Translations under genes and position numbers: made by a program
Notes under the pieces: generated by a model
Database searches by the model: none
What the model saw: the letters and a program-made list of their open reading frames with translations, nothing else
Told to the model about the DNA's origin: nothing
Shown here: positions 23,618 to 32,435 of the stretch, in pieces
Numbering within the stretch: position 1 is the stretch's first letter
Layout: each line of letters starts with the position of its first letter
DNA from: Planctomycetota bacterium
GTDB taxonomy: Bacteria > Planctomycetota > Planctomycetia > Gemmatales > Gemmataceae
Length of the DNA: 64,000 nucleotides
Assembly (NCBI GenBank): GCA_016191165.1
Contig: JACPPF010000089.1
Span: forward strand, 1-64,000
Direction of reading: 5' to 3'

Positions 23618-23910
23618 TGACCGATCCCTATGCCGTGTTCGGCCTGCCGGCGGATGCCGACGACGAGACGATTCGGCGTCGCTATCTGGAGCTGGTCAGG
23701 CAGTTTTCGCCGGAACGCCACCCCGAGAAATTCGCCGCCATTCGCCAGGCGTATGAGCGCTTGCGCGATCTGGATACGCGTTTGCGCTATCGGCTCTTCG
23801 AGGCAGGCAAGAACGAAAGCATCGATTCCCTACTTGAGGAACTGGCATGTCGGACGTCGCGTCGGCGGTTGACCTTGCAGGCCCTGGTGCAGTCGGTGCA
23901 GAAGCCGTGA
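23617..23910 (+). CDS. J-domain-like protein lacking the HPD motif
   Basis: A 97-residue protein. Residues 1-65 align with a J domain: DPYAVFGLPADADDETIRRRYLELVRQ forms helices I and II, and EKFAAIRQAYERLRD forms helix III. In classical J proteins the loop has HPD, which triggers Hsp70 ATP hydrolysis; here the aligned triplet is SPE (QFSPERHPEKF). The 30-residue tail is basic and helical. The gene precedes a GrpE-like gene (overlap 64 bases) and dnaK, so a chaperone role is likely, but by a route other than the standard HPD-DnaK contact. It may be regulatory, like other J-like proteins. Confidence 0.78.
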   Translation: MTDPYAVFGLPADADDETIRRRYLELVRQFSPERHPEKFAAIRQAYERLRDLDTRLRYRLFEAGKNESIDSLLEELACRTSRRRLTLQALVQSVQKP

Positions 23911-24734
23911 ACGAAGAAGCCATCGAATCGATCCTGGCCGACTTTCGCGCCTGGCTACTGGAAGCGCCGGACGTGCCGTCGCTTGAGCCGGTCGAAAGCC
24001 TGGAGGTCGCGACTGTTATTCAGCACTTCATCGCCCTGCGGCAAGAAGTCAACCTGCAAACCAAGGCCGCCCGGGCGCAGCAAGAGCAAAGCTCACAGGC
24101 CGCCATGCAGTTGCAGCAGGCATTGGACGTGATCCAGCGCCGCGAACAGCAAGCCCGCGATTGCGAAAGGAACGCGCAAGACGAACTGGTCCGCCCGTTG
24201 CTCAAGGCGCTGATCGACGCCCACGATGGTCTGTGGCTGGCGGAGCGTGAGGTGGTACGGATGCTAGACAATCCGCCCGATCTGCGCGCGGGCGTCCAAC
24301 CGCTGCCGCCCTCGCCGCACGCGCCGCCGATCATCAAGCTGCGCCTGCCGCATTGGACCCGCTGGATGGGACTGGACGCATCCGTGGAAACGCAGCTCGC
24401 CCCGCTCTTTGCGTGGTATGCGAGCCACGGCGGTGCACCCATCGCGCCCGCGCCGGAAACGGACGAATCGGCCGACCGTCTCAAGGAAATCCTCGAGGCC
24501 CTCCTCGTGGGATACCGCATGAGCTTGCAGCGCTTGCAGCGGGCCATGGATCAACAGGGCCTGGAGACGGTCGCCTGCGTCGGCGAGCCGTTTGATCCAG
24601 AAACGATGGAAGTCGCCGAAGTTGTCCGCGAAGAAGGCCGGGAAAGCACCGAAGTCCTCGACGAGATCCGTCGTGGCTACCTCTGGCGCGGGCGACTGTT
24701 TCGCTACGCCCAGGTCCGAGTAATTAGTGGATAG
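23847..24734 (+). CDS. grpE: Long GrpE-like nucleotide exchange factor
   Basis: A 295-residue protein. The ATG at 23847 has GAGG 7 bases upstream and overlaps the J-like gene by 64 bases; GTG 23907, which overlaps the stop as GTGA, is the alternative. A long helical region (about 50-130, rich in Gln/Glu/Arg) fits the GrpE coiled coil. The C-terminal region has the GrpE head signature: VGEPFDPETMEVAEVV, then IRRGYLWRGRLFRYAQVRV. An insert of about 70 residues (LDNPPDLRAGVQPLPPSPHA to FAWYASHGG) makes it longer than usual GrpE (about 200). GrpE releases ADP from DnaK, and the dnaK gene lies next. Confidence 0.8.
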   Translation: MSDVASAVDLAGPGAVGAEAVNEEAIESILADFRAWLLEAPDVPSLEPVESLEVATVIQHFIALRQEVNLQTKAARAQQEQSSQAAMQLQQALDVIQRREQQARDCERNAQDELVRPLLKALIDAHDGLWLAEREVVRMLDNPPDLRAGVQPLPPSPHAPPIIKLRLPHWTRWMGLDASVETQLAPLFAWYASHGGAPIAPAPETDESADRLKEILEALLVGYRMSLQRLQRAMDQQGLETVACVGEPFDPETMEVAEVVREEGRESTEVLDEIRRGYLWRGRLFRYAQVRVISG

Positions 24735-24916
24735 TGGATAGTGGATAGTGGTTAGTGGACAGTGACCAGTGGATAGGTGTAGGTGTATCGGGTTTAGTTT
24801 ATCGTTATTTGGTGTCTCGCGCTGAGGGCTGAGTAGCGCTCAGAAGCAGTCGCAACGCGGCTTACAATCACTATCCACTATCCACTATCCACTATCCACT
24901 AACCACTAACCACTAT
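24725..24916. repeat. Heptamer tandem repeats in inverted orientation between grpE-like and dnaK
   Basis: About five to six copies of a TAGTGGA-like heptamer run from 24725 to 24775. The reverse-complement array (CACTATCCACTATCCACTA...) runs from about 24868 to 24916. The two can form a long hairpin around a loop of some 95 bases. No gene is seen in the loop. Confidence 0.85.
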
Positions 24917-24952
24917 TCATATTCACCGACCCAAGCGGAAGGAGCCTGTCTC

Positions 24953-26773
24953 ATGTCCGAACCGATCCTTGGCATTGACCTGGGCACGACCAACAGCGAA
25001 GTCGCGATCATCCAGGACGGCAAGCCGCGGGTTATCGAGGAGGACGGCGACCCGATCCTGCCGTCCTTTGTCGGTCTTTCCGAGGACGGCAAATTGCTCG
25101 TCGGCAAGGCGGCGCGAAACCAGTGGGTCGTCGCACCCGAACGCACCATCCGCTCCATCAAGCGCAAGATGGGCCAGGACGTCAAGGTTACCCTTGGCGA
25201 CCAGGAGTACCGCCCGCAGGAAATCTCCGCCATGATCCTGCGCGGCCTCAAGGATCGGGCGGCCGCTCTCCTCGGGACGACCGTGAAGAAGGCCGTCATC
25301 ACCGTGCCGGCCTACTTCAACGATGATCAGCGCAATGCGACTCGTGAAGCCGGCGAACTCGCGGGGCTCGAAGTCGTCCGCATCCTCAACGAACCCACGG
25401 CTGCCTCGTTGACCTATGACCCCAAGAATACCGAGCTTCATCGCATCCTCGTCTACGATCTCGGCGGCGGCACGTTTGACGTCTCCATCGTTCAGGCTCA
25501 GGAAGGCGTCATCGAGGTCCTTTCCAGCCACGGCGACACGCAGCTTGGCGGCGACGACTTCGACGAACTTCTCTTCAAGCACGTCGTCCTGAAATTCCAG
25601 AGTGAACACGGCATCGACCTGTCCGCCAACGTCGTGTCGCGGGCGCGCGTCCTGCGCGCCGTTGAGAATGCGAAGAAAGAGCTGTCGTATCACCCGTTCG
25701 TGCGCCTGGAGGAGGAATTCATCGCGGAAAAGGACGGCCAGGCGTTGCATCTGCAAATGGAAATCGACCGCAACGACTACGAGGAATTAATCCGCCCGCT
25801 GCTCAATCGCACGATGGATTGCGTGCAGCGCGCCCTGGAAGACGCCAAGCTGGCGCCGTCGTCGCTTGACAAGGTCGTTCTCGTGGGCGGCAGTACGCGC
25901 ACGCCGCTGGTGTCGCGCCTGCTCGAGGAACGCCTGGGGCAGCCGGCGCATCAGGAGGTGAACCCGGATCTGTGTGTCGCGATGGGCGCCGCCATCCAGG
26001 CAGCTCTCATCGCCGGCGATGACGTCGGCGCCGTCCTGGTGGACATCACGCCGCACACGCTGGGCATCCGCTGTCTCGATTACATGCACGGCATCGATTT
26101 CCCATTCCGCTTCGCGCCGATCGTGCGCCGCAACACGCCGCTGCCGACCTCGCGCAGCGAAATGTTCGCCACCGTGGCCGACAGTCAGAAGGAGGTCGAA
26201 ATCGAGGTTTACCAGGGCGAGCATGACGATGTGCGATTTAACCACAAGCTCGGCAACTTTCGCATCACGGGGCTGGCGCAGGTTCCGGCGGGCAATCAAC
26301 TGACGGTGCAATGCGACCTCAACCTCGACGGCATCCTGAAGGTCACCGCCAGGGAGAAAGCGACCGGGCTGCAAAAGAACGTCACCATCGAGAACGCCCT
26401 GTCGCGCTTCGAGGGCGCGGAGATCACCGAGGCCCGCGACCGTCTTGACCGCCTGTGGGAACAGTCGGCGTCACCTGACGCAGCCGACCTGGAAGAGGAA
26501 GGCGAGGAATACGAAAACGACTTCGCCGAGGACGACGACGGCATGCCCGAGCTCGTCCCCGCTCCGCGCGAAGGACAGCGCGAAACCGTACAGGCCCGCG
26601 CACTCCTGGAGAAGGCGGAGCGTTTGCTCGAAAAAGTCCCCCCCGAGGACAAGGTCGAACTGGAGCGTATGCTCAAGGCCGTGCGCAATGCCGTCACCGA
26701 CCGCCAATGGGACGTTGTGACGAAGGCGTGCAATGAATTAAGCGACGTGTTGTTCTATCTTGAGGACGCCTAA
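24953..26773 (+). CDS. dnaK: Hsp70 chaperone (DnaK family)
   Basis: A 606-residue protein with AAGGAG before the ATG. Nucleotide-binding signatures are visible: ILGIDLGTTNSEVAII at 5-20, VITVPAYFNDDQRNATREAG near 120, VYDLGGGTFDVSIVQ near 165 and VVLVGGSTRTPLVSRLLEE near 307. The substrate-binding beta domain is present (TLGIRCLDYMHG; RNTPLPTSRSE; EVYQGEHDDV; LTVQCDLNLDGILKVTAREK). The lid is short, with an acidic run near 515-525, and the tail YLEDA lacks the usual DnaK ending. With the atypical J-like and GrpE-like proteins it forms a dedicated set and is probably not the housekeeping dnaK. Confidence 0.93.
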   Translation: MSEPILGIDLGTTNSEVAIIQDGKPRVIEEDGDPILPSFVGLSEDGKLLVGKAARNQWVVAPERTIRSIKRKMGQDVKVTLGDQEYRPQEISAMILRGLKDRAAALLGTTVKKAVITVPAYFNDDQRNATREAGELAGLEVVRILNEPTAASLTYDPKNTELHRILVYDLGGGTFDVSIVQAQEGVIEVLSSHGDTQLGGDDFDELLFKHVVLKFQSEHGIDLSANVVSRARVLRAVENAKKELSYHPFVRLEEEFIAEKDGQALHLQMEIDRNDYEELIRPLLNRTMDCVQRALEDAKLAPSSLDKVVLVGGSTRTPLVSRLLEERLGQPAHQEVNPDLCVAMGAAIQAALIAGDDVGAVLVDITPHTLGIRCLDYMHGIDFPFRFAPIVRRNTPLPTSRSEMFATVADSQKEVEIEVYQGEHDDVRFNHKLGNFRITGLAQVPAGNQLTVQCDLNLDGILKVTAREKATGLQKNVTIENALSRFEGAEITEARDRLDRLWEQSASPDAADLEEEGEEYENDFAEDDDGMPELVPAPREGQRETVQARALLEKAERLLEKVPPEDKVELERMLKAVRNAVTDRQWDVVTKACNELSDVLFYLEDA

Positions 26774-26788
26774 AGCCCGGGTGGTTTC

Positions 26789-26854
26789 GTTTGGCCGCTC
26801 GCCTGGGGCGAGCGGGTACGGGGTCCACCGCTCGCCCCAGGCGAGCGGCTAAAC
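26789..26854. repeat. Nested palindrome between dnaK and the small zinc-ribbon gene
   Basis: CCGCTCGCCTGGGGCGAGCGG (26795-26815) is itself a palindrome and is repeated inverted at 26828-26848. Outer bases GTTTGG/CTAAAC extend the arms. The right end GCGGCTAAACAATT also ends the elements at 52950 and 56884. Confidence 0.8.
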
Positions 26855-26876
26855 AATTAAGAGATCGATCAAATCC

Positions 26877-27158
26877 ATGCGTTGCCCCGTGTGCAAGGCC
26901 GAGAATGCGCTGGACGTGACCTGCCGTCGCTGCAAGGCGGATTTGTCGCTTTTGGTGACGCTGGAGGATTCGCGGGCGTATGCGCTTGCCGAGGCGGCCC
27001 AGGCCGCGGCTGCCGGGGACGCGGGGCAGACCCTGGTCCACGCCGAGGCCGCCCATCGCCTCCGCGCCGACGCGGAAAGTTGGCGCTGGCTTGCTGTCGG
27101 TAGCTTGCTGGCGCGCGACTTCAACCTGGCGCTGGCGTGCTGGCGGGCGGCCCAATAA
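26877..27158 (+). CDS. Small zinc-ribbon protein with TPR-like helices
   Basis: A 93-residue protein. Residues 3-22 form a CxxC...CxxC zinc ribbon (CPVCKAENALDVTCRRCKAD). The rest is Ala-rich helical (YALAEAAQAAAAGDAGQTLV; AHRLRADAESWRWLAVGSLL; FNLALACWRAAQ) and resembles one and a half TPR hairpins. It follows dnaK on the same strand after 103 bases and is likely the last gene of the Hsp70 operon. It may help deliver clients; this is inference. Confidence 0.7.
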   Translation: MRCPVCKAENALDVTCRRCKADLSLLVTLEDSRAYALAEAAQAAAAGDAGQTLVHAEAAHRLRADAESWRWLAVGSLLARDFNLALACWRAAQ

Positions 27159-27208
27159 CCTGAACCGTCAACGTGAATTCGCCCTTCGCTCGCGCTCAGG
27201 CTCGGATG

Positions 27209-28195
27209 TCACGGCTCCACGCTCGCCTCGATGACTAGCGGCGTGCTCTCGGCGCCGAGATCGGTGTGAATCATCAACGTTTTCCGCAATTCGCCGGGTT
27301 GTTTTGGATTCACCGTCACGGTGAGGACGACGGTCATGTCCTGGCGTTCGGGGATCGCGACGCTTACGCCATCGGCCTGCCCTTCCACCTTCGTGACGCG
27401 AAACGGCTTCGAGGCGCGGACAATCACTTTCCTGGTCTGCGCTTCGCCGACCTTCAGACCCTTCAGGACAACTGGGCTGGGCGAAACGGTCAGGCCCGCC
27501 TGCACGTTGCCGACGATTTGAAACGTCAGCACCGGATTGATCGGATCGTTGGTTTTCAGCAGCACGTCTTGTTTGAATGCGCCGGTGGCCGGGCCGGGCT
27601 TGATGGTCGCGAACACCCGAAACCCCCGGCCTGGCACGGCGCCGGGCAGCGGTTCGACCTTGAGCTCAAACGGGGCGTTGGCGTTCTTCACGATCTCGGT
27701 CACCCGCCAGTTCACCATGCTCCCCTTGTACTCGAAGCTGAACGCCTTGGTCGGCGTTTCGCCGCGGTGAAGGTTGCCAAAGTCGAGATCGTTGGGCGTG
27801 AAGACGACATCACCCGACGCGTTGGCGGACACGATCAGCGTGGCGGTCGAGATGTATTTCGGGCCAACGGTGACGTAAACGCGAATGGTCTTCGGCCCAT
27901 TGAATTTTCGGCCATCCATGTGAACATGGAGGAGGCCGGTTTCATTGGGTTGCAGCAGCTTGGTGCTGGGGGTGGCGGTCAAACAGCCGCAGGAGACGCG
28001 GACATCGGTGATCTGGAGCGGCACCTTCCAGATATTGGTCATCTTGAAGTCGTACTTGAGCTGGGATCCGCGCGCGACGCTGCCGAAATCGTGCGTCTTG
28101 TCGGCGCCAAAGAGTTTGTCCGCCCAGGCCGACTGGGCATGGAGGTTGGCGGAGGAAAGCAACACCAAAGCAAGAGCGAAACCGAGCCTGCGCAT
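27209..28195 (-). CDS. Secreted DUF1573 protein
   Basis: A 328-residue protein; the start MRRLGFALALVLLSSANLHA has AGAGGAG 5 bases upstream and a signal peptide. The DUF1573 module (HDFGSVARGSQLKYDFKMTN, ITDVRVSCGCLTATPST) spans about residues 35-130; the conserved C-G-C follows the family pattern. Two further Ig-like/MSP-like beta domains follow (DLDFGNLHRGETPTKAFSFEYKG truncated to the family core, and a C-terminal one near PKQPGELRKTLMIHTDLG). DUF1573 proteins are exported beta proteins of unknown role. It is convergent with the Hsp70 operon and divergent from the ABC transporter. Confidence 0.82.
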   Translation of the reverse strand: MRRLGFALALVLLSSANLHAQSAWADKLFGADKTHDFGSVARGSQLKYDFKMTNIWKVPLQITDVRVSCGCLTATPSTKLLQPNETGLLHVHMDGRKFNGPKTIRVYVTVGPKYISTATLIVSANASGDVVFTPNDLDFGNLHRGETPTKAFSFEYKGSMVNWRVTEIVKNANAPFELKVEPLPGAVPGRGFRVFATIKPGPATGAFKQDVLLKTNDPINPVLTFQIVGNVQAGLTVSPSPVVLKGLKVGEAQTRKVIVRASKPFRVTKVEGQADGVSVAIPERQDMTVVLTVTVNPKQPGELRKTLMIHTDLGAESTPLVIEASVEP

Positions 28196-28504
28196 GGCAA
28201 CTCCTCTTCCGGGCAAGATCGCATAGGTTCCAGGAGGAGCAAGCATAACGCAAATTGCCAAAACAGAAAAGGCGGAATGCGGCAGGAACCGGATCAAGGT
28301 TTACCTCAGCGTGCCATCTTGCCCGGTTCCGCGCGAAGGCATGGGCGAGGGGCGCGGAGTCGGCATACATGTCATCAGGGTGTGTTCAGGGGCGACGCCC
28401 CTCGGTTCTTTGGAACGATTTCGTAAAATATGAAACGCCCCCAACGAAATGCTGGTAGTTCCTCAACGGACTCGCTCGCTTCAATGAAGGATTGGCCAAC
28501 CGCC
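28196..28504. other. Divergent intergenic region, no gene recognised
   Basis: The region separates the DUF1573 gene from the ABC transporter and should hold both promoters. Short frames inside lack ribosome sites and family features. No strong -35/-10 pair or repeat was identified by eye. Confidence 0.5.
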
Positions 28505-29215
28505 ATGATGGAAGCCAAGGGCGTCACGAAACATTACCCCCAGGGGGCACGCATCGTCAAGGCTCTGCAGGGGGTGAGCCTGCGCATCGACGCGGGCGAA
28601 TTCATCTCGATCATGGGGCCAAGCGGGTCGGGCAAATCGACGCTCATGCACCTTCTGGGCGCACTCGATACGCCAACGTCAGGCGAAATCTACTTTTTTG
28701 AACGTGCCTTGCACACGATGTCCGATCGCGAGCTCGCGGCGTTGCGCCGGGAGCGGATCGGTTTTGTCTTTCAGTTTTTCAATCTGCTGCCCACACTCAA
28801 AGCCGTGGAAAATGTCGCGCTGCCGTTGTTGCTGGCCGGGACGAGTCGAGCGAAGGCGCTGATCCCGGCCTACGCGGGGCTGGAGCGCGTCGGTCTGCGC
28901 GATCGGGCGGAGCACTTCCCCGATGAAATGTCCGGCGGCGAGATGCAGCGCGTTGCCATCGCGCGGGCGCTCGTCAGCAATCCCGAGGCGGTGCTGTGCG
29001 ATGAACCGACCGGGAACCTCGATTCCGCGACCAGCGAAGAAATCCTGAAACTGTTGCGCAGCCTGCCCGAACCGGGGAAACGCTCGGTGGTCATGGTGAC
29101 CCACGATGCACACGCGGCCACTTATGGCGACCGGATCGTCAACATTCGCGATGGGCGTGTCGATTCCGAGGAGCGAGTCAAGGACAAGGGTCTGTTCACA
29201 ATCGCCGCGCATTAG
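28505..29215 (+). CDS. ABC transporter ATP-binding protein, LolD/MacB type
   Basis: A 236-residue ATPase. Walker [14 protein letters not shown]-loop [13 protein letters not shown], signature [15 protein letters not shown], Walker [13 protein letters not shown] and switch His in VMVTHDAHA are all present. Start choice is uncertain: ATG 28505 begins [11 protein letters not shown], while ATG 28484 adds MKDWPTA; neither has an ideal ribosome site. The next gene encodes an FtsX-type permease, so together they form a MacB/LolCDE-like mechanotransmission ABC system acting on envelope lipoproteins or exported substrates rather than classic import. Confidence 0.9.
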   Translation: MMEAKGVTKHYPQGARIVKALQGVSLRIDAGEFISIMGPSGSGKSTLMHLLGALDTPTSGEIYFFERALHTMSDRELAALRRERIGFVFQFFNLLPTLKAVENVALPLLLAGTSRAKALIPAYAGLERVGLRDRAEHFPDEMSGGEMQRVAIARALVSNPEAVLCDEPTGNLDSATSEEILKLLRSLPEPGKRSVVMVTHDAHAATYGDRIVNIRDGRVDSEERVKDKGLFTIAAH

Positions 29216-29218
29216 CAA

Positions 29219-29296
29219 GCCCAGGGGTGAGCGCAGCGAACCCCTGGGATCTTTGGCGGCAGCCATCCCAGGGGTTCGCTGCGCTCACCCCTGGGC
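29219..29296. repeat. Perfect 32-bp inverted repeat between the two ABC genes
   Basis: Arms 29219-29250 and 29265-29296 (GCCCAGGGGTGAGCGCAGCG...) are exact inverted copies with a 14-bp loop. Each arm also contains an internal CCCAGGGG/CCCCTGGG palindrome. It starts 3 bases after the ATPase stop and ends 14 bases before the permease ATG. Confidence 0.9.
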
Positions 29297-29310
29297 TTTA
29301 GCGCTTCATC

Positions 29311-32025
29311 ATGCTTTCGTTGTTTCGAACTCTCAGTTTGCGTTATCTGTCGCGGCGCTGGTTTCGCGCGGCGTTGGTGGTCGCCAGCATCATGCTGGGG
29401 GTCGCCACTTTGGTTGCGACCCAGGCGCTCTCGGACACCATGGCCAAGGCGACGCTCGCCGCCGGGAATCCGCTGGCGGGCACGCTCGATTTCATCGTCG
29501 CCAACGGGGAACAGCTCGTCGATCGCGACCTCGCCACGGAAATCGCCAGCATCCCCGGCGTCAAGAGCGTGCAACCACGCATTTTCGGGCAGGCCAAGGT
29601 GTTGATTGGCAAGGAAAAGCAGGCCGTCCTGGTGCTCGGCATCGAATTGAGCGCCGCCGCACCGGAAGCCGATGATCTGGAAGGGCAGTTTGATTTCGAT
29701 CCCGAAACGCGACGCATGCTTGACGCCCTGGCCAAACCACAAGGCCCTGAACGCCCGGACGAAAAGGCGGATCCCAAGTTACTCAAGGTCTATTTCGATT
29801 CCAATGTCCTGGGCAACATGCCGGCGATTCTTGGCAAGGAACTTGACCAGATCGTCAAGAGCGACCCCGATCCCGTGACGCTCGCCACGTTGAAGTTCTT
29901 GAAGCTGGATGACAACCTCAAGTTCTTTCAGGTGGAAAAAGGCCCGAAGAAGCATCAACTCGTGCGCGTCGCCTCGATTGCGCCGAAACAGGACGGCGAA
30001 CTGGCGGCCCTGGGCGGATACGTGATTATTCTTGGTCTGAAAAACGCCGCCACCGTCCTCGGCATGCCCGCGGGCAAGGTGCGCCGGCTTGATGTCGCCC
30101 TGCACCCTGGAACGGACGCCAAGCAGGCGCGGCGGGCCATCGAGAAAAAACTCGCCGGCCGGGCCGAGGTGCAGACGCTGGACGAGCAGAATCAATCTCT
30201 GCAAAGCGCCTCGGTCGGCATGAAAACCGGGTTCTCGATGTGCGGCGTGGCGGCGCTGATCGTGGGCATGTTCCTCGTCTACAACGCCCTGTCGGTCAGC
30301 GTCGCGGAACGCCGGCATGAGATCGGCATCCTGCTCGCGCTGGGCGCGACCCGCGCGCAAGTCTGGCGACTCTTCGCAGGCGAGGCCTTCTTTCTCGGCG
30401 TCGTTGGCGCCGCGCTCGGAATCCCGCTGGGCCGCGGCTTCGCGCTCATTGGCCTTGAGCCCATGCAAGACGCCATCGGCGAAATCTTTGCCACGATGAA
30501 CTTGCAACAGGTTGAGTTGAGCTGGGAATTGATCGCTCTGGGTTTCGGCGTCGGCATTGCGTCGGCGGTGGTGGCGTCGCTCGTGCCAGCGGTGCAGGCG
30601 GCCTACGAAAAGCCAGCGGAGGCGGTTCGGCGCGTGCCCAAGGAGCCACCGGTCTCGCACTTGCTCGCCCACATCACCGCCACCTGCGCATTGATCCTGG
30701 CAGGGCTGAGCATGATCCTGGTGCGCGATTTCATCCCCAGGCGCTGGGGAACCTACGGCGGCCTCAGCCTGGTCATGATCGGCGCCCTCCTGGCGGCGCC
30801 GCTGTTCGCGCAAGTGGCGGCGCGCCTGCTGATGCCAATCTCGCGCCGTCTTTTCCCAATTGAGTGGCGCATCGCCGCCGACAACCTGATCCGCGCGCCA
30901 GGCCGCACCGGCATGGTCATCGGCGCCCTGGCCGCGGGGGTCTGCCTCATCGTCGAAACCGCCGGCATCATCCACTCCAACCGCGAGGCCATTCGCGACT
31001 GGGTGCAAACGTCCATGGTGTCCGACATCATCGTCACCGCGGGAAGCCCCGTCGGCTCGGGCGGGCAGAACGAGGCAATGCAGGAAAGTCTACGCGACGA
31101 ACTGCAAAAAATCGACCTCGTCGAAGAACATGGCGTGGTTCCGAATCGGCAAACCTTCGACATCGTCTACGGCAGCGACCGCATCGGGCTGATCGCCATC
31201 GATGTCGATCGCTCGCTTGCGCTCGAGTCCACTCGCGCTCTCAAAAAAGATCACCTCCCGTTCTACGAGGCGATGATTCGAGAGAAAAACACCGTCCTGA
31301 TCTCGCACAATTTTGAAGCCCTCCACCACGTTCACAGGGGCGATTTCATCACCCTGAAATCGCCCGGCGGGTTCGTGAAACTGCGCGTCATCGGCACCGT
31401 CGTCGATTACACCTGGAACCGTGGCTCCATCATCATGAATCGCCGCGACTATATCGAACACTGGCAGGACACCACGGTCAATTACTTTGAGGTCTACCTC
31501 AAGCCCGGCGTCGAACCGAAGGCGGCCAAGGCTCAGATCGCCGCCAAGCTCGCGCAGTTCGATCTCCATCCCTTGACACGCGTCGAATTGCAGGAACGCA
31601 TCGATCACATGATCGAGCGGCTCTACCGCATCGCCCTGGGACAGGAAATCGTCGTGGTCCTGATCGCGGCCCTGGGAGTGATCACGGCGCTGTTGATCTC
31701 GGTGCTGCAGCGCAAGCGCGAGATGGGACTCCTGCGCGCCATCGGCGCGTCGCGCGCCCAGGTCGTCTATCTCGTTTTGGCCGAGGCGTTCCTGATGGGC
31801 GTCTTTGGATGCATTCTCGGCGTGGTCTTCGCGATCCCGCTGCAGTGGTACGCGCTGCGGGTCATCTTTCGCGAGGAAACGGGGTATAGCTTTGCCGTCT
31901 ACATTCCCTGGGCCGCCACGGCGCTGATCGCGCTGGCGGCTCTGGTCATCGCCACGCTGGCGGGTGTCGGCCCGGCACTGTACGCAGTGCGCGAACGCAT
32001 TCCCGATGCGATTGCCTATGAATGA
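29311..32025 (+). CDS. FtsX-family ABC transporter permease, long form
   Basis: A 904-residue membrane protein. The first helix (FRAALVVASIMLGVATLVAT) is followed by an extracytoplasmic MacB-like periplasmic domain of about 270 residues. Then comes a three-helix FtsX block (about 310-440, with VAERRHEIGILLALGATRAQV), a central pair of helices (about 455-500) and a second FtsX-type cycle with its own soluble domain and C-terminal helices (about 780-900, with QRKREMGLLRAIGASRAQV). This double organisation is typical of large FtsX-like permeases that partner a LolD-type ATPase, encoded just upstream. The substrate is not predictable. Confidence 0.88.
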   Translation: MLSLFRTLSLRYLSRRWFRAALVVASIMLGVATLVATQALSDTMAKATLAAGNPLAGTLDFIVANGEQLVDRDLATEIASIPGVKSVQPRIFGQAKVLIGKEKQAVLVLGIELSAAAPEADDLEGQFDFDPETRRMLDALAKPQGPERPDEKADPKLLKVYFDSNVLGNMPAILGKELDQIVKSDPDPVTLATLKFLKLDDNLKFFQVEKGPKKHQLVRVASIAPKQDGELAALGGYVIILGLKNAATVLGMPAGKVRRLDVALHPGTDAKQARRAIEKKLAGRAEVQTLDEQNQSLQSASVGMKTGFSMCGVAALIVGMFLVYNALSVSVAERRHEIGILLALGATRAQVWRLFAGEAFFLGVVGAALGIPLGRGFALIGLEPMQDAIGEIFATMNLQQVELSWELIALGFGVGIASAVVASLVPAVQAAYEKPAEAVRRVPKEPPVSHLLAHITATCALILAGLSMILVRDFIPRRWGTYGGLSLVMIGALLAAPLFAQVAARLLMPISRRLFPIEWRIAADNLIRAPGRTGMVIGALAAGVCLIVETAGIIHSNREAIRDWVQTSMVSDIIVTAGSPVGSGGQNEAMQESLRDELQKIDLVEEHGVVPNRQTFDIVYGSDRIGLIAIDVDRSLALESTRALKKDHLPFYEAMIREKNTVLISHNFEALHHVHRGDFITLKSPGGFVKLRVIGTVVDYTWNRGSIIMNRRDYIEHWQDTTVNYFEVYLKPGVEPKAAKAQIAAKLAQFDLHPLTRVELQERIDHMIERLYRIALGQEIVVVLIAALGVITALLISVLQRKREMGLLRAIGASRAQVVYLVLAEAFLMGVFGCILGVVFAIPLQWYALRVIFREETGYSFAVYIPWAATALIALAALVIATLAGVGPALYAVRERIPDAIAYE

Positions 32026-32046
32026 CGACCTGAGAGTCGACTTGAC

Positions 32047-32310
32047 TCATGGTTCAGGTGGTCCGCCCGGCGCGCCTTCTCCGTTGTGGTGGCGTTTTCC
32101 TTCCTTTGCTTCCTGCACATGCTGAACCTGCGGCTCAACCGCTTTTTGCAACGCGACCATGCACCCGGCCGCACTGCTCTCCGGCCTGCGGTGCCAATAG
32201 TACAGGTGCCCACGAGCTTCAAGCCAGAGGCAAAAACGATGCACCCCGTAGAGCGCCGGCAAGGCAGCAAGACCAAGAGCACACCAACCAGTTATGGCCC
32301 AGTAACTCAT
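32047..32310 (-). CDS. Small single-span membrane protein
   Basis: An 87-residue protein starting MSYWAITGWCALGLAALPAL, with GAGG 6 bases before the ATG. Residues 3-24 form one transmembrane helix; the remainder is polar and basic, with His/Tyr/Trp-rich GHLYYWHRRPESS and a Gly/Pro/Glu tail. No family recognised, but composition, ribosome site and position opposite to the permease gene support a real gene. Confidence 0.65.
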   Translation of the reverse strand: MSYWAITGWCALGLAALPALYGVHRFCLWLEARGHLYYWHRRPESSAAGCMVALQKAVEPQVQHVQEAKEGKRHHNGEGAPGGPPEP

Positions 32311-32435
32311 GCCCTACCTCTTTCGTTCTCGTAGCCGTCTCTATTACATCGCGATACGCCGGCATCCAACTCCAGTTCAACATCCAGCGCCGCGGCGTCA
32401 ATCCCCATTGCCCGCAACGGACGCCAGGACGGCAC
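32307..32435 (-). CDS. Possible short upstream frame coupled to the small membrane protein
   Basis: A 42-codon frame from GTG 32435 (or ATG 32408, MGIDAAALDVELELDAGVSR) ends in TGA overlapping the next ATG as ATGA. Its amino-acid make-up is plausible but it has no strong ribosome site and no recognised relative. The rest of the gap (32436-32610) contains nothing else convincing. Confidence 0.25.
   Translation of the reverse strand: MPSWRPLRAMGIDAAALDVELELDAGVSRCNRDGYENERGRA

Noticed and set aside
24725-24916. Heptamer arrays considered as CRISPR or as an origin of replication
   Set aside because: The repeats are contiguous with no spacers and are arranged as inverted blocks; no DnaA boxes or replication genes are nearby.
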